Source: Polaromonas sp. JS666
Lineage (GTDB): Bacteria; Pseudomonadota; Gammaproteobacteria; Burkholderiales; Burkholderiaceae_C
DNA: 64,000 nucleotides
Direction of reading: 5' to 3'
NCBI RefSeq assembly: GCF_000013865.1
Contig: NC_007948.1
Location: 558,001 to 622,000, forward strand
The translations under genes were made by a program, and so were the position numbers. Position 1 is the stretch's first letter. Each line of letters starts with the position of its first letter. Below the pieces are notes generated by a model. The model was given only the letters and a program-made list of their open reading frames with translations. It had not been told where the DNA came from and did not search any database. Positions 19,072 through 31,529 of this stretch are shown here, piece by piece.

Positions 19072-19227
19072 GCCCTCACCCCAGCCCTCTCCCGGAGGGA
19101 GAGGGAGTGAACCCGGTGAAAGAGAGAGGGACGTGCGGACTTACTCCCTCTCCTGCGGGTACTCCGGCATAGAGGATGAAAAGCGGACTTGCTCCCTCTC
19201 CCCCTGGGAGAGGGTTGGGGTGAGGGC
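19072..19227. repeat. large intergenic palindrome between coxD and coxE
   Basis: The left part (19072-19108, GCCCTCACCCCAGCCCTCTC onward) is largely the reverse complement of the right part (19190-19227, ending GAGGGTTGGGGTGAGGGC). Additional CTCCCTCTCC words lie between the arms. The whole can fold into a long hairpin in the coxDE transcript. Similar GC/CT-rich palindromes are widely dispersed in proteobacterial genomes. Confidence 0.8.
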
Positions 19228-19236
19228 GAGTGCGCA

Positions 19237-20223
<987 letters not shown>

Positions 20224-20248
20224 AGAAATCGGCCTGCCGGTTTTTCAT

Positions 20249-20310
20249 GGGCTATCAATTAAATAGCTACTTGCGCCCGTAAATCAAGGGCTGAGAGCAA
20301 TTTGGTTCAG
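20249..20310. repeat. AT-rich dispersed repeat (ATAGCTA type)
   Basis: The tract CTATCAATTAAATAGCTACTTG plus a following AAATCAAGGGCTGAGAGCAATTT is a member of a short AT-rich family also seen at 55841-55858 and 58124-58187. It sits just upstream of coxD, between coxD and coxM. Confidence 0.55.
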
Positions 20311-20328
20311 TGAGGCCCTTGCCCCGGT

Positions 20329-20418
20329 TGTCATCCCGGACTTGATCCGGGATCCATGCATCCGCATTCTCCAGCCAAAAGCCGGGTTCATGGATTGCGG
20401 GTCAAGCCCGCAATGACA
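20329..20418. repeat. palindromic repeat, TGTCATCCCGGACTTGATCC type
   Basis: TGTCATCCCGGACTTGATCC and the downstream CATGGATTGCGGGTCAAGCC...CAATGACA are inverted and partly complementary arms. The same family occurs at 47686-47790. It lies in the coxM-coxD gap and may stabilise or attenuate the message. Confidence 0.7.
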
Positions 20419-20449
20419 GCCTTCGCCACCCCGCCTTGGCCTTGCCCGG

Positions 20450-21241
20450 TTAGCCCAGCGCCTTCGCCACCCCGCGCTGCGCCTGCACGCTGATCAGGTT
20501 GGCGCGGTACGCCGCTGTGGCGTGGATGTCGCTGTTGAGGTCTGTTGCGTCAATCTTCACGGCGGCGGCTGCTTCGGGCGTGAAGCTTTTGCTCAAGGCA
20601 GCTTCCAGGCCGGCATGGCGGAACACGCCGTTGGCCGCCCCGGTGATGGCCACGCGCACACCGGCATCAAACTGCGCAATGAACACACCGACCAGCGCAA
20701 AGCGCGAGGCCGGCTGCTTGAACTTCATGTAGGCCGCGCGCTTCGGAATCGGAAAGCTGATCGCGGTGATCAACTCGCCTTCGTTGAGCGCGGTCGCGAA
20801 CATGCCGAGGAAGAAATCGTCGGCGGCAATCTTGCGCGCCGTCGTGTGAATGGTCGCGCCCAGCCCCAGCACCGCGCTGGGGTAGCAGGCGGCCGGGTCG
20901 TTGTTGGCCACCGAGCCACCCAGCGTGCCCATCGCGCGCACCTGGCGGTCACCGATGTGCGCTGCCATGTCCGCCAGCGCGGGCAAGGCCGCTTTCAGTT
21001 CGGCGTTGTCGGCCACATCGGCGTGGCGCGTCATCGCACCGATCACAAAAGCATTGCTGTCGCGCTTGATGCCGGCAAGTTCCTTGATGCCGCTCAGGTC
21101 GGCCAGTTGCTCCGGGCTGGACAGGCGCATCTTCATCGACGCCAGCAGGGTCTGGCCACCGGCCAGCGGCTTGGCGCCGGCGGCTGCGAGCTTCGCGGCG
21201 TCAGCCAGGGTGGTGGGGCGTTCCAGGGTGAATGCATACAT
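20450..21241 (-). CDS. coxM: molybdenum hydroxylase FAD-binding medium subunit CoxM
   Basis: This 263-residue flavoprotein has the FAD motifs AGGQTLLASMKMRL (about residue 27) and MGTLGGSVANNDPAACYPS (about 100-120), as in the medium subunits of CO-dehydrogenase/xanthine-oxidase type enzymes. It passes electrons from the [2Fe-2S] subunit to the acceptor. ATG 21241 (MYAFTLERP) was chosen because family similarity starts there. It starts 22 bases after the coxL stop. The order S-L-M differs from the M-S-L order of classical cox operons. Confidence 0.93.
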   Translation of the reverse strand: MYAFTLERPTTLADAAKLAAAGAKPLAGGQTLLASMKMRLSSPEQLADLSGIKELAGIKRDSNAFVIGAMTRHADVADNAELKAALPALADMAAHIGDRQVRAMGTLGGSVANNDPAACYPSAVLGLGATIHTTARKIAADDFFLGMFATALNEGELITAISFPIPKRAAYMKFKQPASRFALVGVFIAQFDAGVRVAITGAANGVFRHAGLEAALSKSFTPEAAAAVKIDATDLNSDIHATAAYRANLISVQAQRGVAKALG

Positions 21242-21263
21242 GGTGGGTGCTCCTTGGAAGGGT

Positions 21264-23639
<2,376 letters not shown>

Positions 23640-23753
23640 GTCGTGTACTCCCTGGGAAAGATGGCTAACTTGGTTTGGCCTTGGCTCTCGCGCTGGCGGG
23701 ACGTTTCATCCATGCCGGTAGCGGGAACCGGCAGTGCTGTTGCCTCCGGTCTC

Positions 23754-24221
23754 TCAGGTCGCCATCGCCACCGCGCCTTGCTGCACGGCCTTGACGATGT
23801 TCTGGTAGCCCGTGCAGCGGCAGATATTGCCTTCCAGCAGTTCGCGGATTTCGGCTTCCGTGGCCTGGGGGTGGTGCGTGCACAGGTCCACGGCGTTCAT
23901 CACCATGCCGGTGGTGCAAAAACCGCATTGCAGGCCGTGGCACTCCTTGAAGGCGGCCTGCATCGGGTGCATCGTGCCATCTGCCTTGGCCAGGCCTTCA
24001 ATGGTGGTGATCTCGGCACCGGCCGCCTGGGCCGCCAGGATGTTGCATGACTTGACGGCCCGCCCGTTCATGATGACGGTGCAGGCGCCGCATTGGGCGG
24101 TGTCGCAGCCCACATGGGTTCCGGTGAGCTTGAGATGCTCCCGCAACACCTGCACCAACAGGGTGTTGGGCGGGGCCTCAATGCTGGACGATTTCCCGTT
24201 GACTGTGAGTTGAACTTGCAT
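23754..24221 (-). CDS. coxS: molybdenum hydroxylase [2Fe-2S] small subunit CoxS
   Basis: This 155-residue iron-sulfur subunit has the plant-ferredoxin-type cluster ligands C39, C44, C47 and C59, and the second cluster ligands C99, C102, C134 and C136 (CGFC...CRC). It carries electrons from the molybdenum centre to the FAD subunit. AGGAG lies 9 bases upstream of ATG 24221. It is the first gene of the leftward cluster, so the cluster promoter should lie just to its right. The gap to coxL is 114 bases. Confidence 0.96.
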   Translation of the reverse strand: MQVQLTVNGKSSSIEAPPNTLLVQVLREHLKLTGTHVGCDTAQCGACTVIMNGRAVKSCNILAAQAAGAEITTIEGLAKADGTMHPMQAAFKECHGLQCGFCTTGMVMNAVDLCTHHPQATEAEIRELLEGNICRCTGYQNIVKAVQQGAVAMAT

Positions 24222-24700
24222 GGGCGAGTCTCCTGTCTGCTATTGGCTTTGGCTGAGGATGTTGCAGGCTCATTGTTGGATCACTGACGACAGACATCCC
24301 TAGGTTAAACCCTAGCATGCGTGCCGGGCCCGGGTGAAATTCTCAAATTGGAACAATACGTGTCAGGCTTGCAGGCCGGCCAAGCCGGCCAGGCCGGTTG
24401 CGTGCGAAGTTTCCACGCAGCCCGTCTGGCACTGTACGCCTGCCGCTGGATTTGACAGGGCGTACCCGGTGCGCATTGCGCGCAAGGTACCCAAGGCCCT
24501 CAATGGGGCGCTTGAACGGTCACCAAGTCATCCCCGCCGCCCTGGCCGCCTGGCGTGTCAACGGGGCGGCGTCTTCAACGCGCCATGACATCAGGCGCTG
24601 GCCGCCGCCATCCAGCTTGGCTGCGGGCCAGATTCATGCCCAATTGCACCACCGGGCCATGATGATGGCCAGGCGGGATGCAGTCGGGCTCAAATCCGGT
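24222..24700. other. upstream region of the cox-like cluster
   Basis: These 479 bases contain no convincing gene. They hold the likely promoter of coxS. A symmetric word CTAGG-TTAAAC-CCTAG lies at about 24300-24315, 80-95 bases before the coxS start, and could be a regulator site. A short GC palindromic run (GGCCGGCCAAGCCGGCC) lies near 24374-24390. Confidence 0.5.
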
Positions 24701-25693
24701 TCAATCGGCGTACACGCCAGCCTTCTTGATCACCGGGCTCCATTTGTTGATCTCGGCCTCCAGGTGGCTCTTCAGGGCGGCCGGGGTCATCTTGTCCAGC
24801 GGCACGATGTCCGAGCTCAGTTCGGCCAGGCGCTGCTTGACCGTCGGATCCTGCATGGCCGCGCGCAGAGAGGCGTTGATCTTGTCGAGCACCGGTGCCG
24901 GCGTGCCCTTGGGTGCGTAGATGCCGTGCCACACCTTGACCTCAAAGCCCTTGAGACCCTGCTCGTCCAGCGTGGGCACATTGGGCAAAGCCGACAGGCG
25001 CTTGAGCGAGGTCACGCCGAACACCTTGACGCGGCCATCCTTGATCATCGGCACGGTTTGCGTGGTCTGGTCGCACAGCAGGTCCACCTGGCCGCCCAGC
25101 AGGTCATTGATGGCGGGGCCGGTACCCTTGTAGGGAATGGTGTTGAGCTCCACGCCGATCTGGCTCATGAACAGCAGGCCGCACAGGTGCGACACGGCGC
25201 CCAGCCCGGCATTGGCCAGCGACACCTTTTCCTTGTTGGTCTTGACGTAGGCCAGCAGCTCATTGAAGTTGTTGGCGGGAAAGTCCTTGCGCGCCAGCAG
25301 CGTCATCGGCACATCCACCACCTGGCCGATGTACTCGAAGTCTTTCAGCGGATCGAAGCTGAGCTTTTTGTACAGCGCCGGCGCGGTGGCCATGCCCATG
25401 TGGTGAATAAAGAGGGTGTAGCCATTGGGGGTGGATCGCGCCACCCGGGTGGCCGCAATCGTGCCGCCGGCGCCGACGGTGTTTTCAACGATCACCGTCT
25501 GGCCCAGGGACTTGCCCATGGGAATGGCGATCATGCGGGCCAGCACGTCGGTGGGGCCGCCGGCAGCGAACGGCACCACCAGGGTGACGGGTTTGTCGGG
25601 GAAGGCCTGGCTGAAAGCCGGCAGGCTGGCCGACAGCGCGAGCGCTGCCGTACAAGCCGCCAGCGCGGTTTTGACGGTGTTGAGTTTGATCAT
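24701..25693 (-). CDS. Bug family periplasmic substrate-binding protein
   Basis: This 330-residue Bug/TctC-type receptor has a Sec-type signal peptide ending near ASLPAFSQA. Family blocks are KPVTLVVPFAAGGPTDVLAR, NTVGAGGTIAATRVARS and NDLLGGQVDLLCDQTTQT. The DQTTQT version is shared with the receptor at 43792-44778, so the two are close paralogues. AAGGAAG precedes ATG 25693. It is the last gene of the leftward CoA-pathway cluster, 168 bases after the CitE-like gene, and may import that pathway's acid. Confidence 0.92.
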   Translation of the reverse strand: MIKLNTVKTALAACTAALALSASLPAFSQAFPDKPVTLVVPFAAGGPTDVLARMIAIPMGKSLGQTVIVENTVGAGGTIAATRVARSTPNGYTLFIHHMGMATAPALYKKLSFDPLKDFEYIGQVVDVPMTLLARKDFPANNFNELLAYVKTNKEKVSLANAGLGAVSHLCGLLFMSQIGVELNTIPYKGTGPAINDLLGGQVDLLCDQTTQTVPMIKDGRVKVFGVTSLKRLSALPNVPTLDEQGLKGFEVKVWHGIYAPKGTPAPVLDKINASLRAAMQDPTVKQRLAELSSDIVPLDKMTPAALKSHLEAEINKWSPVIKKAGVYAD

Positions 25694-25861
25694 GATGTGT
25701 CTTCCTTGCTGTAAATGCTGTAAATGGTTGCTGCCGGGCCGGCCGGCGAGAGCGGGGCGCTGCCACCCTGTGATCTCATCTTGGGCGCTGAGGCCAGACT
25801 GCGCAATCGGAAAAACCCCTTGCCTGATCCCTTGCCAGAGACGGTCCGCCGGTTCATCGAT

Positions 25862-26755
25862 TCATGGATTACCGGGAGCCTGCGCCAGCAGCTGGCGGGC
25901 CCGCCGCACCACCGGGGCGTCGACCATCCGGCCATCCAGCACGAACACGCCGCCGCGCTCGCTGTCATTGCCTTCAATGACCCTACGCGCCCAGTCCAGC
26001 TCGGCCGCGCTGGGCGCCAGCGCCGCATTGACCGGGGCCACCTGGGCAGGGTGAATGCACAGCTTGGCGCCAAAGCCGCCGCGCCGGCTGCGGGCAGCGG
26101 TTGCCTGCAGCGCTGCGAGGTCGCCGATGTCGGGGGTGACGCCATCGACCGGCGCCGCCAGTCCGGCGCGGCGCGATGCCAGCACCAGGGCCAGGCGTAC
26201 CGACACCAGCTCGGCCTCGTCCGGTTCGCAGGCCAGCCCCAGGTCGGCCTGAAAGTCGAGGTTGCCAAACGCCAGCCGGACGACCTGCGGGCTGTGCGCC
26301 AGCGCATCCGCGGCCGCCAGTCCGGCGGCCGACTCCACGAGCGGCAGCAGGCCGCACGCCGGGCCAACCGCGGCGGCCACCTGCGCGAGGTCGGCGGCGG
26401 ATTCGGCCTTGGGCACCATCACGGCAGCCAGGCCCTGCGCGGCCAGCCGGCCCACCAGTGCCAAATCGCCGGCATGCCAGGGCGTGCTGCCGGCGTTGAT
26501 GCGTACCAGCAGGCGCGCGCGTTCCGCCGCGCCCAGGCTAGAGAACACCTGCACCAGCTGGTCGCGGGCGGTTGCCTTGGCATCCGGCGGCACGGCGTCT
26601 TCCAGGTCCACGATCACCGCACCGGCGCCGCTGGCCAGCGCCTTGGCAATGCGCTCCGGCCGGTTGGCGGGCACAAAAAGCAGGGCGTGCGCGCGCGCCA
26701 CTGCGGGTGCGATAGCTATAGTGGTTGCGAGGGCGGGCGCCGGGACGGTGGTCAT
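25862..26755 (-). CDS. CitE/HpcH-type CoA-ester lyase
   Basis: This 297-residue protein belongs to the HpcH/HpaI-CitE family of magnesium-dependent lyases that split malyl-CoA, citramalyl-CoA or related hydroxyacyl-CoA esters. Marks are LLFVPANRPERIAKAL, VIVDLEDAVPP, LLVRIN and VMVPKAES, plus KLCIHPAQV near the C-terminus. ATG 26755 overlaps the upstream stop by 4 bases (ATGA), supporting this start and translational coupling. Given the CoA-transferase, FAS1-like hydratase and dehydrogenase in the same operon, citramalyl-CoA cleavage to acetyl-CoA and pyruvate is a reasonable guess. Confidence 0.88.
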   Translation of the reverse strand: MTTVPAPALATTIAIAPAVARAHALLFVPANRPERIAKALASGAGAVIVDLEDAVPPDAKATARDQLVQVFSSLGAAERARLLVRINAGSTPWHAGDLALVGRLAAQGLAAVMVPKAESAADLAQVAAAVGPACGLLPLVESAAGLAAADALAHSPQVVRLAFGNLDFQADLGLACEPDEAELVSVRLALVLASRRAGLAAPVDGVTPDIGDLAALQATAARSRRGGFGAKLCIHPAQVAPVNAALAPSAAELDWARRVIEGNDSERGGVFVLDGRMVDAPVVRRARQLLAQAPGNP

Positions 26756-28140
26756 GCCACACCTCCGAGCAGCGGCCCGAGCCGCGGGCACTGCGCCACC
26801 GCCCACAGGCCATCGATGGCTGCCTGCATGTCGGCGGGCGCGGCGGCACTGCTGTAAGCCGCCAGCCGCAAGGCCTTGGCGGTGATCTCCTCGCGGCTGA
26901 GGGTGTTGCCGGGGTCGCCCTTGGGCTCATCGACGCGGCCCTGCAGCACCCGGCCATCGGTCGTGGTCACCGTGACCTTACCAATCCAGCGCTGCGGGTA
27001 GGCGCGGTCCACTTCGGCGTCCAGCACCATGCTCACACGGTCGCGCAGGCTTTGCGTGGCGGCATCGTCGAAGTGCTGGTCGAACTCGGCCAGGCCGGCG
27101 TGCTTGAAGCGCGCCACCAGCGCCAGCACCGTGCCCATGGAGAATTTGCTCTGGTGCACGGTGGCGGGATGCGTCACCGGCCCGAGGACGTCAAGGGCGC
27201 CCTGATGCACATGGGTGACCACGCTGGCCAGGTCGTCGGGCCGGAGGTGGTGGGTTTGCATCACCTGCAGCAGCGCGTCGGCGGCCGGGTGCGTGTGGCG
27301 GCACGAGGCGTGGTACTTGAACGAGGTTTCGGCCGTGGCCCAGCGGGTGCCGAGACCCGCGGTGAGCCGGGCGGGGTCGGCATCGCTCGACATGCCGGCC
27401 GCCATGCCCTGCGGGCCTTCGAAGATCTGCGCCGCCCCGGTAAAGCCGCCCTGCGCCAGGTAGGCCGACATCAGCCCCGCGGCGGCGGCATGCGCGGTGT
27501 GCAGCTGCTTGGAGTCGGCCGCGGTACGCAGGAATTCCCACAGGCCGGCCGACTGCGTGCCGGCCAAACCGAAGGCGTGCCGCATCTGCTGCGCCGTGAG
27601 CCCCAGCAGATGGCTCACCGCTGCGGCGGCGGCCAGCGTGCCGGCCGTTCCGGTGGTGTGGAACACCTTGTAATGCGAGCGGCCCAGGAACTCGCCCACC
27701 CGGATCCCGACCTCGTAGCCTGCCACCGAGGCCGTCAGCAGCTGCCGGCCGCTGGCGCCCAGCGCCTGGGCCACCGCCAGCGCCGCCGGAAACACCACCG
27801 TGGCGGGGTGAAACACCGAGCCATTGTGGACGTCGTCCTGCTCGGCCACATGCGAGGCGGCCGCGTTGACCATGGCCGCCAGGTAGGGGCTGGTGCAGCT
27901 GCGGTTGATCAGCACTTCGGAGGCGCCGGCGGGCAGCGCGCTGCCGCTGCGCGTTGGCTGCGGCCCCATCTGCGCGGCAAAGCGCGCGATGGTCTCCACC
28001 GGGCGCGCGCCCTTTCCGGCAAGCGCCGAGCCGAACCAGTCGACCAGCAGGTCTTCGGCCTTGCGCACCACCGGCGCGGGAATGGCCTCGAAAGTCAGGC
28101 TGGCGGCAAACGCGGCCAGCTGGGCGGTGGGAGAACTCAT
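26752..28140 (-). CDS. MmgE/PrpD family protein
   Basis: This 462-residue protein belongs to the MmgE/PrpD family, which includes 2-methylcitrate dehydratase and cis-aconitate decarboxylase. Family blocks include HVAEQDDVHNGSVFHPATVV, VGEFLGRSHYKVFHTTGTAG, KYHASCRHTHPAADAL and the C-terminal half with VEVTTTDG-like sequence. It is between the CoA-transferase and the CitE-like lyase. The exact reaction is open: dehydration, isomerisation or decarboxylation of a tricarboxylic or branched acid. Confidence 0.88.
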   Translation of the reverse strand: MSSPTAQLAAFAASLTFEAIPAPVVRKAEDLLVDWFGSALAGKGARPVETIARFAAQMGPQPTRSGSALPAGASEVLINRSCTSPYLAAMVNAAASHVAEQDDVHNGSVFHPATVVFPAALAVAQALGASGRQLLTASVAGYEVGIRVGEFLGRSHYKVFHTTGTAGTLAAAAAVSHLLGLTAQQMRHAFGLAGTQSAGLWEFLRTAADSKQLHTAHAAAAGLMSAYLAQGGFTGAAQIFEGPQGMAAGMSSDADPARLTAGLGTRWATAETSFKYHASCRHTHPAADALLQVMQTHHLRPDDLASVVTHVHQGALDVLGPVTHPATVHQSKFSMGTVLALVARFKHAGLAEFDQHFDDAATQSLRDRVSMVLDAEVDRAYPQRWIGKVTVTTTDGRVLQGRVDEPKGDPGNTLSREEITAKALRLAAYSSAAAPADMQAAIDGLWAVAQCPRLGPLLGGVA

Positions 28141-28182
28141 CGGGTCATCCTTGTGAATGCAATCGGTACAAGGCCCATAGGG

Positions 28183-29373
28183 TTAAACGGCCTGGGCCGC
28201 GTACAGTTGGGCGATGGCGGCCTCGTCACGACCCAGCTCGCGCAGGATGGTGTCGGTGTGCTGGCCGACGGCGGGGATGGCGTCCATGCGGTAGTCAAAG
28301 CTGCTGTTGCGGCCCGGCGGCAGCAGCGCCGGAATGTCACCCGCCGGTGAACCCACGTTTTGCCAGCGCTCGCGCGCCTTGAGCTGCGGGTGCGCCCAGA
28401 CCTCGGCCATGCTGTTCATGCGGGCATTGGCAATCTGCGCTTCGTCCAGCCGTGCCACGACCTGGGCGGTGCCGAGCTGGGCAAAGGTGGCCAGGATGAT
28501 GGCCTTGAGCGCATCGCGGTTTTCGTTGCGACGGGCGTTGCTGTCAAAGCGCGGGTCGGTGGCCAGGGGGGCATTTCGCAGCACGACCTCGCAAAAGACT
28601 TTCCATTCGCGTTCGTTTTGCAGGCCCAGCATCACCGTGCCGCCGTCACCGGCCTGGAACGGGCCATAGGGGTAGATGCTGGCATGCGAGGCGGCGGTGC
28701 GCGGCGGCGGCGGGGCGCCTTCAAATGCGTAATACAGCGGGTAACCCATCCATTCGGCCAGCGATTCGAGCATGGACACGTCGATGTGCGAGCCTTTGCC
28801 GGTCCCACCCCGTTTATCGCGCAGCAGCAGCGCCGCCAGCACGCTGGTGTAGGCGTACATGCCGGCGGCGATGTCGGCCATCGAGTTGCCGGCCTTGGAG
28901 GGCTCTTCGGCCGTGCCGGTGATCGACAGCAGGCCGGCCTCGCTCTGGATCAGCAGGTCGTAGGCCTTCTTGTCGCGGTAGGGGCCGTCTTCGCCGTAGC
29001 CCGAGATGTCGCAGACGATCAGGCCGGGATGGTCCTGGCGGAGCGCTTCATAGCCCAGCCCCATGCGCGCGGTGGCGCCGGGCGCGAGGTTTTGCACCAG
29101 CACGTCGGCCTTGGCCAGCAATGCCTTCAGCACGGCCAGCGCCGCGGGCTGCTTCAGGTCGAGTGTGAGGCTTTCCTTGGAGCGGTTGGTCCAAACAAAG
29201 TGCGAGGCCTGGCCGCGCACGCGCTGGTCGTAGGCGCGCGCAAAGTCGCCCACGCCGGGGCGCTCGATCTTGATCACGCGGGCGCCGAGGTCGGCCAGCT
29301 GGCGGGTGCAGAACGGCGCGGCGATCGCGTGTTCGAGGGAAACGACAGTGATGCCGTCAAGCGGTCGGGTCAT
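28183..29373 (-). CDS. family III CoA-transferase (CaiB/BaiF)
   Basis: This 396-residue protein is a CaiB/BaiF family III CoA-transferase, which moves CoA between two acids via an enzyme-bound anhydride. The catalytic aspartate is D139 in the AYDLLIQSEAG motif; the N-terminal block GITVVSLEHAIAAPFCTRQL and IKIERPGVGDFAR are typical. It lies 15 bases after the acyl-CoA dehydrogenase stop. In this operon it would activate the imported acid or move CoA between carboxyl groups, as mesaconyl-CoA transferases of this family do. Confidence 0.93.
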   Translation of the reverse strand: MTRPLDGITVVSLEHAIAAPFCTRQLADLGARVIKIERPGVGDFARAYDQRVRGQASHFVWTNRSKESLTLDLKQPAALAVLKALLAKADVLVQNLAPGATARMGLGYEALRQDHPGLIVCDISGYGEDGPYRDKKAYDLLIQSEAGLLSITGTAEEPSKAGNSMADIAAGMYAYTSVLAALLLRDKRGGTGKGSHIDVSMLESLAEWMGYPLYYAFEGAPPPPRTAASHASIYPYGPFQAGDGGTVMLGLQNEREWKVFCEVVLRNAPLATDPRFDSNARRNENRDALKAIILATFAQLGTAQVVARLDEAQIANARMNSMAEVWAHPQLKARERWQNVGSPAGDIPALLPPGRNSSFDYRMDAIPAVGQHTDTILRELGRDEAAIAQLYAAQAV

Positions 29374-29388
29374 GGAGGCCTCCGGAAA

Positions 29389-30552
29389 TCAGAAGGAGCG
29401 GGGCAGGCCCAGCAGGTGCTCGGCCACGTAGCTCAGGATCAGGTTGGTCGAGATCGGCGCCACCTGGTACAGCCGCGTTTCGCGGAACTTGCGCTCCACG
29501 TCGTATTCGTTGGCAAATCCGAAACCGCCGTGGAACTGGATGCAGGCATTGGCCGCCTCCCAGCTCGCCTTGGCCGCCAGGTACTTGGCCATGTTGGCCT
29601 CGGCGCCGCAGGGCTGGCCGGCATCGAACAGCGCACACGCCTTGTAGCGCATCAGGTTGGCGGCCTCGACCTCGATGTAGGCCTCGGCAATCGGGAACTG
29701 CACGCCCTGGTTCTGGCCGATCGGGCGGCCGAACACCACGCGCTCGCCCACATATTTGGTGACCCGGTCGAGAAACCAGTAGCCGTCGCCGATGCACTCG
29801 GCGGCGATCAGCGTGCGCTCGGCATTCAGTCCGTCCAGGATGTACTTGAAGCCCAGCCCTTCCTGGCCGATCAGGTTCTCTTCGGGGATTTCCAGGTTCT
29901 CGAAAAACAGCTCGTTGGTCTCGTGGTTCACCATGTTGGGAATCGGCCGCACCGTCATGCCGGATTTCTCGGCCTGGCGCAGGTCGACCATGAAGATCGA
30001 CATGCCTTCGGATTTTTTCTTGACCTCGGCCAGCGCTGTGGTGCGCGCCAGCAGGATCATCCAGTCGGAGTGCTGCACGCGCGAGATCCAGACCTTCTGG
30101 CCATTGATGACGTAGCGGTCGCCCTTCTTGATGGCCGTGGTCTTGATCTTGGTCGTGTCGGTGCCGGTACTGGGCTCGGTCACGCCCATCGACTGCAACC
30201 GCCATTCGCCGCTGGCGATCTTGGGCAGGTACAGCTCCTTTTGCGCGGTGGAGCCGTGGCGCAGCAGCGTGCCCATGTTGTACATCTGGCCGTGGCAGGC
30301 GCCGGAGTTGCCGCCGGAGCGGTTGATCTCTTCCATGATCACCGAGGCCTCGGCCAGGCCCAGGCCGGAGCCGCCATATTCGCCGGGGATCAGCGCGGCC
30401 AGCCAGCCGGCCTTGGTCAGCGCATCGACAAAGGCCTCGGGGTAGGCGCGCTGCTCGTCGATCTTGCGGTGGTATTCGTCCGGGAACTCGGCGCACAGGG
30501 CGCGCACGGCATCGCGGATGTCCTGGTATTGGTCGGTGGCGGTCTTGATCAT
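29389..30552 (-). CDS. acyl-CoA dehydrogenase
   Basis: This 387-residue flavoprotein oxidises an acyl-CoA at the alpha-beta bond. FAD/substrate motifs are SMGVTEPSTGTDTTKIKT (about 121) and KVWISRVQHSDW (about 153), with HGGFGFANEYDVER near 341. The MCAD-type catalytic glutamate position reads VAPIS, with no glutamate. E245 in GLNAERTLIA matches the base position of isovaleryl-CoA and long-chain dehydrogenases instead, so a branched substrate is plausible. It lies between the FAS1-like hydratase and the CoA-transferase. Confidence 0.92.
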   Translation of the reverse strand: MIKTATDQYQDIRDAVRALCAEFPDEYHRKIDEQRAYPEAFVDALTKAGWLAALIPGEYGGSGLGLAEASVIMEEINRSGGNSGACHGQMYNMGTLLRHGSTAQKELYLPKIASGEWRLQSMGVTEPSTGTDTTKIKTTAIKKGDRYVINGQKVWISRVQHSDWMILLARTTALAEVKKKSEGMSIFMVDLRQAEKSGMTVRPIPNMVNHETNELFFENLEIPEENLIGQEGLGFKYILDGLNAERTLIAAECIGDGYWFLDRVTKYVGERVVFGRPIGQNQGVQFPIAEAYIEVEAANLMRYKACALFDAGQPCGAEANMAKYLAAKASWEAANACIQFHGGFGFANEYDVERKFRETRLYQVAPISTNLILSYVAEHLLGLPRSF

Positions 30553-30584
30553 GACGGTCGTAGGGTGTTTGGTTGGAGGACTGT

Positions 30585-31469
30585 TCAGGCGAGTTCGGCC
30601 GTGCCCTGCATGGTGAGCCAGCCTTCGTGGTCGGCGGCCCAGAGCTTCACGGTTTTGCCATCGGCCGAGGGCTGGCCATGCAGGCGGAACGGGTGCAGGT
30701 CAAAGGTGGGCAGCACCGCCTTGAAGGAGAAGCTTTTGACAAAGGCACCCGGCACATGGCGGCGCACCAGGTCCACCAGCAGCGTGGCAATCAGCGGGCC
30801 GTGCACGATCAGGCCGGGGTAACCCTCGACTTCGGTCACATAGCGGCGGTCGTAGTGGATGCGGTGGCCGTTGAAGGTCAGCGCCGAGTAGCGGAACAGC
30901 AGCACGTCGTCTGGCACGATCTCGCGCTGCCAGGCGGCGCCCTGTTCCGCGGCGGCGGGTGGCGGCACCGAGTCACCGGGCAGCGGGTTGGCGCGGTACA
31001 CAATGTCGTGCTCCTCGGTCAGCGCCAGGCCGTGGGTGTTGTGCAGCTCATGCCTGACCAGCACAAACAGCAGGTCGCCGGTGCGGCCGGCCTTGTGCGT
31101 CACGGACTCGATGCGCGAGACGCGCCGGGCCGCATCGCCCACCACCAGCGGGTTGCCCGGCTGCCAGTTGAGACGGCCGCCGGCCCACATGCGGCGCGGC
31201 AGCGGCACCGGTGGCAGGAAGCCGCCGCGTTTCGCATGGCCGTCCGGGCCGATCTCGCTCTGGCGATGCTGCGGCAAAAAATACAGCCAGTGCCACAGCG
31301 GGGGCAGCGCCGTGCCGGGCACGGGCGGTGCATCGTCGCGGTCCAGCGTGGCCGAGAGCGCGCGGACCGGCGCGGCGGTGATGTCGTCGGCCAGGGTTTC
31401 GGTCTTGCCGACCCAGCCTTGCAGGTGGGCGAGGGTGGCGGCGTCGAGGGTGCGGATGTCAGTGCTCAT
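30585..31469 (-). CDS. FAS1-like (MaoC/HTD2) dehydratase, mesaconyl-C4-CoA hydratase-like
   Basis: This 294-residue double-hotdog protein is of the FAS1-like dehydratase/HTD2 type that includes mesaconyl-C4-CoA hydratase of the 3-hydroxypropionate bicycle. Typical blocks are PRRMWAGGRLNWQPGNPLVV and LTFNGHRIHYDRRYVTEVEG. H205 and D207 lie in the active-site segment; the usual MaoC aspartate position is N200. ATG 31469 (MSTDIRTLD) was chosen over an in-frame upstream codon at 31520. Together with the CitE-like lyase it could convert a C5 enoyl-CoA to citramalyl-CoA and cleave it. Confidence 0.85.
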   Translation of the reverse strand: MSTDIRTLDAATLAHLQGWVGKTETLADDITAAPVRALSATLDRDDAPPVPGTALPPLWHWLYFLPQHRQSEIGPDGHAKRGGFLPPVPLPRRMWAGGRLNWQPGNPLVVGDAARRVSRIESVTHKAGRTGDLLFVLVRHELHNTHGLALTEEHDIVYRANPLPGDSVPPPAAAEQGAAWQREIVPDDVLLFRYSALTFNGHRIHYDRRYVTEVEGYPGLIVHGPLIATLLVDLVRRHVPGAFVKSFSFKAVLPTFDLHPFRLHGQPSADGKTVKLWAADHEGWLTMQGTAELA

Positions 31470-31529
31470 GATCAGGTGGGGGTGGGTGCGAGGTTGAAGT
31501 TCAGGGCAGTCCAGAATCAATTCACAGGG

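Noticed and set aside
24334..24588. Small rightward frame upstream of coxS
   Set aside because: No ribosome site, no recognised motif, and composition like shadow frames.
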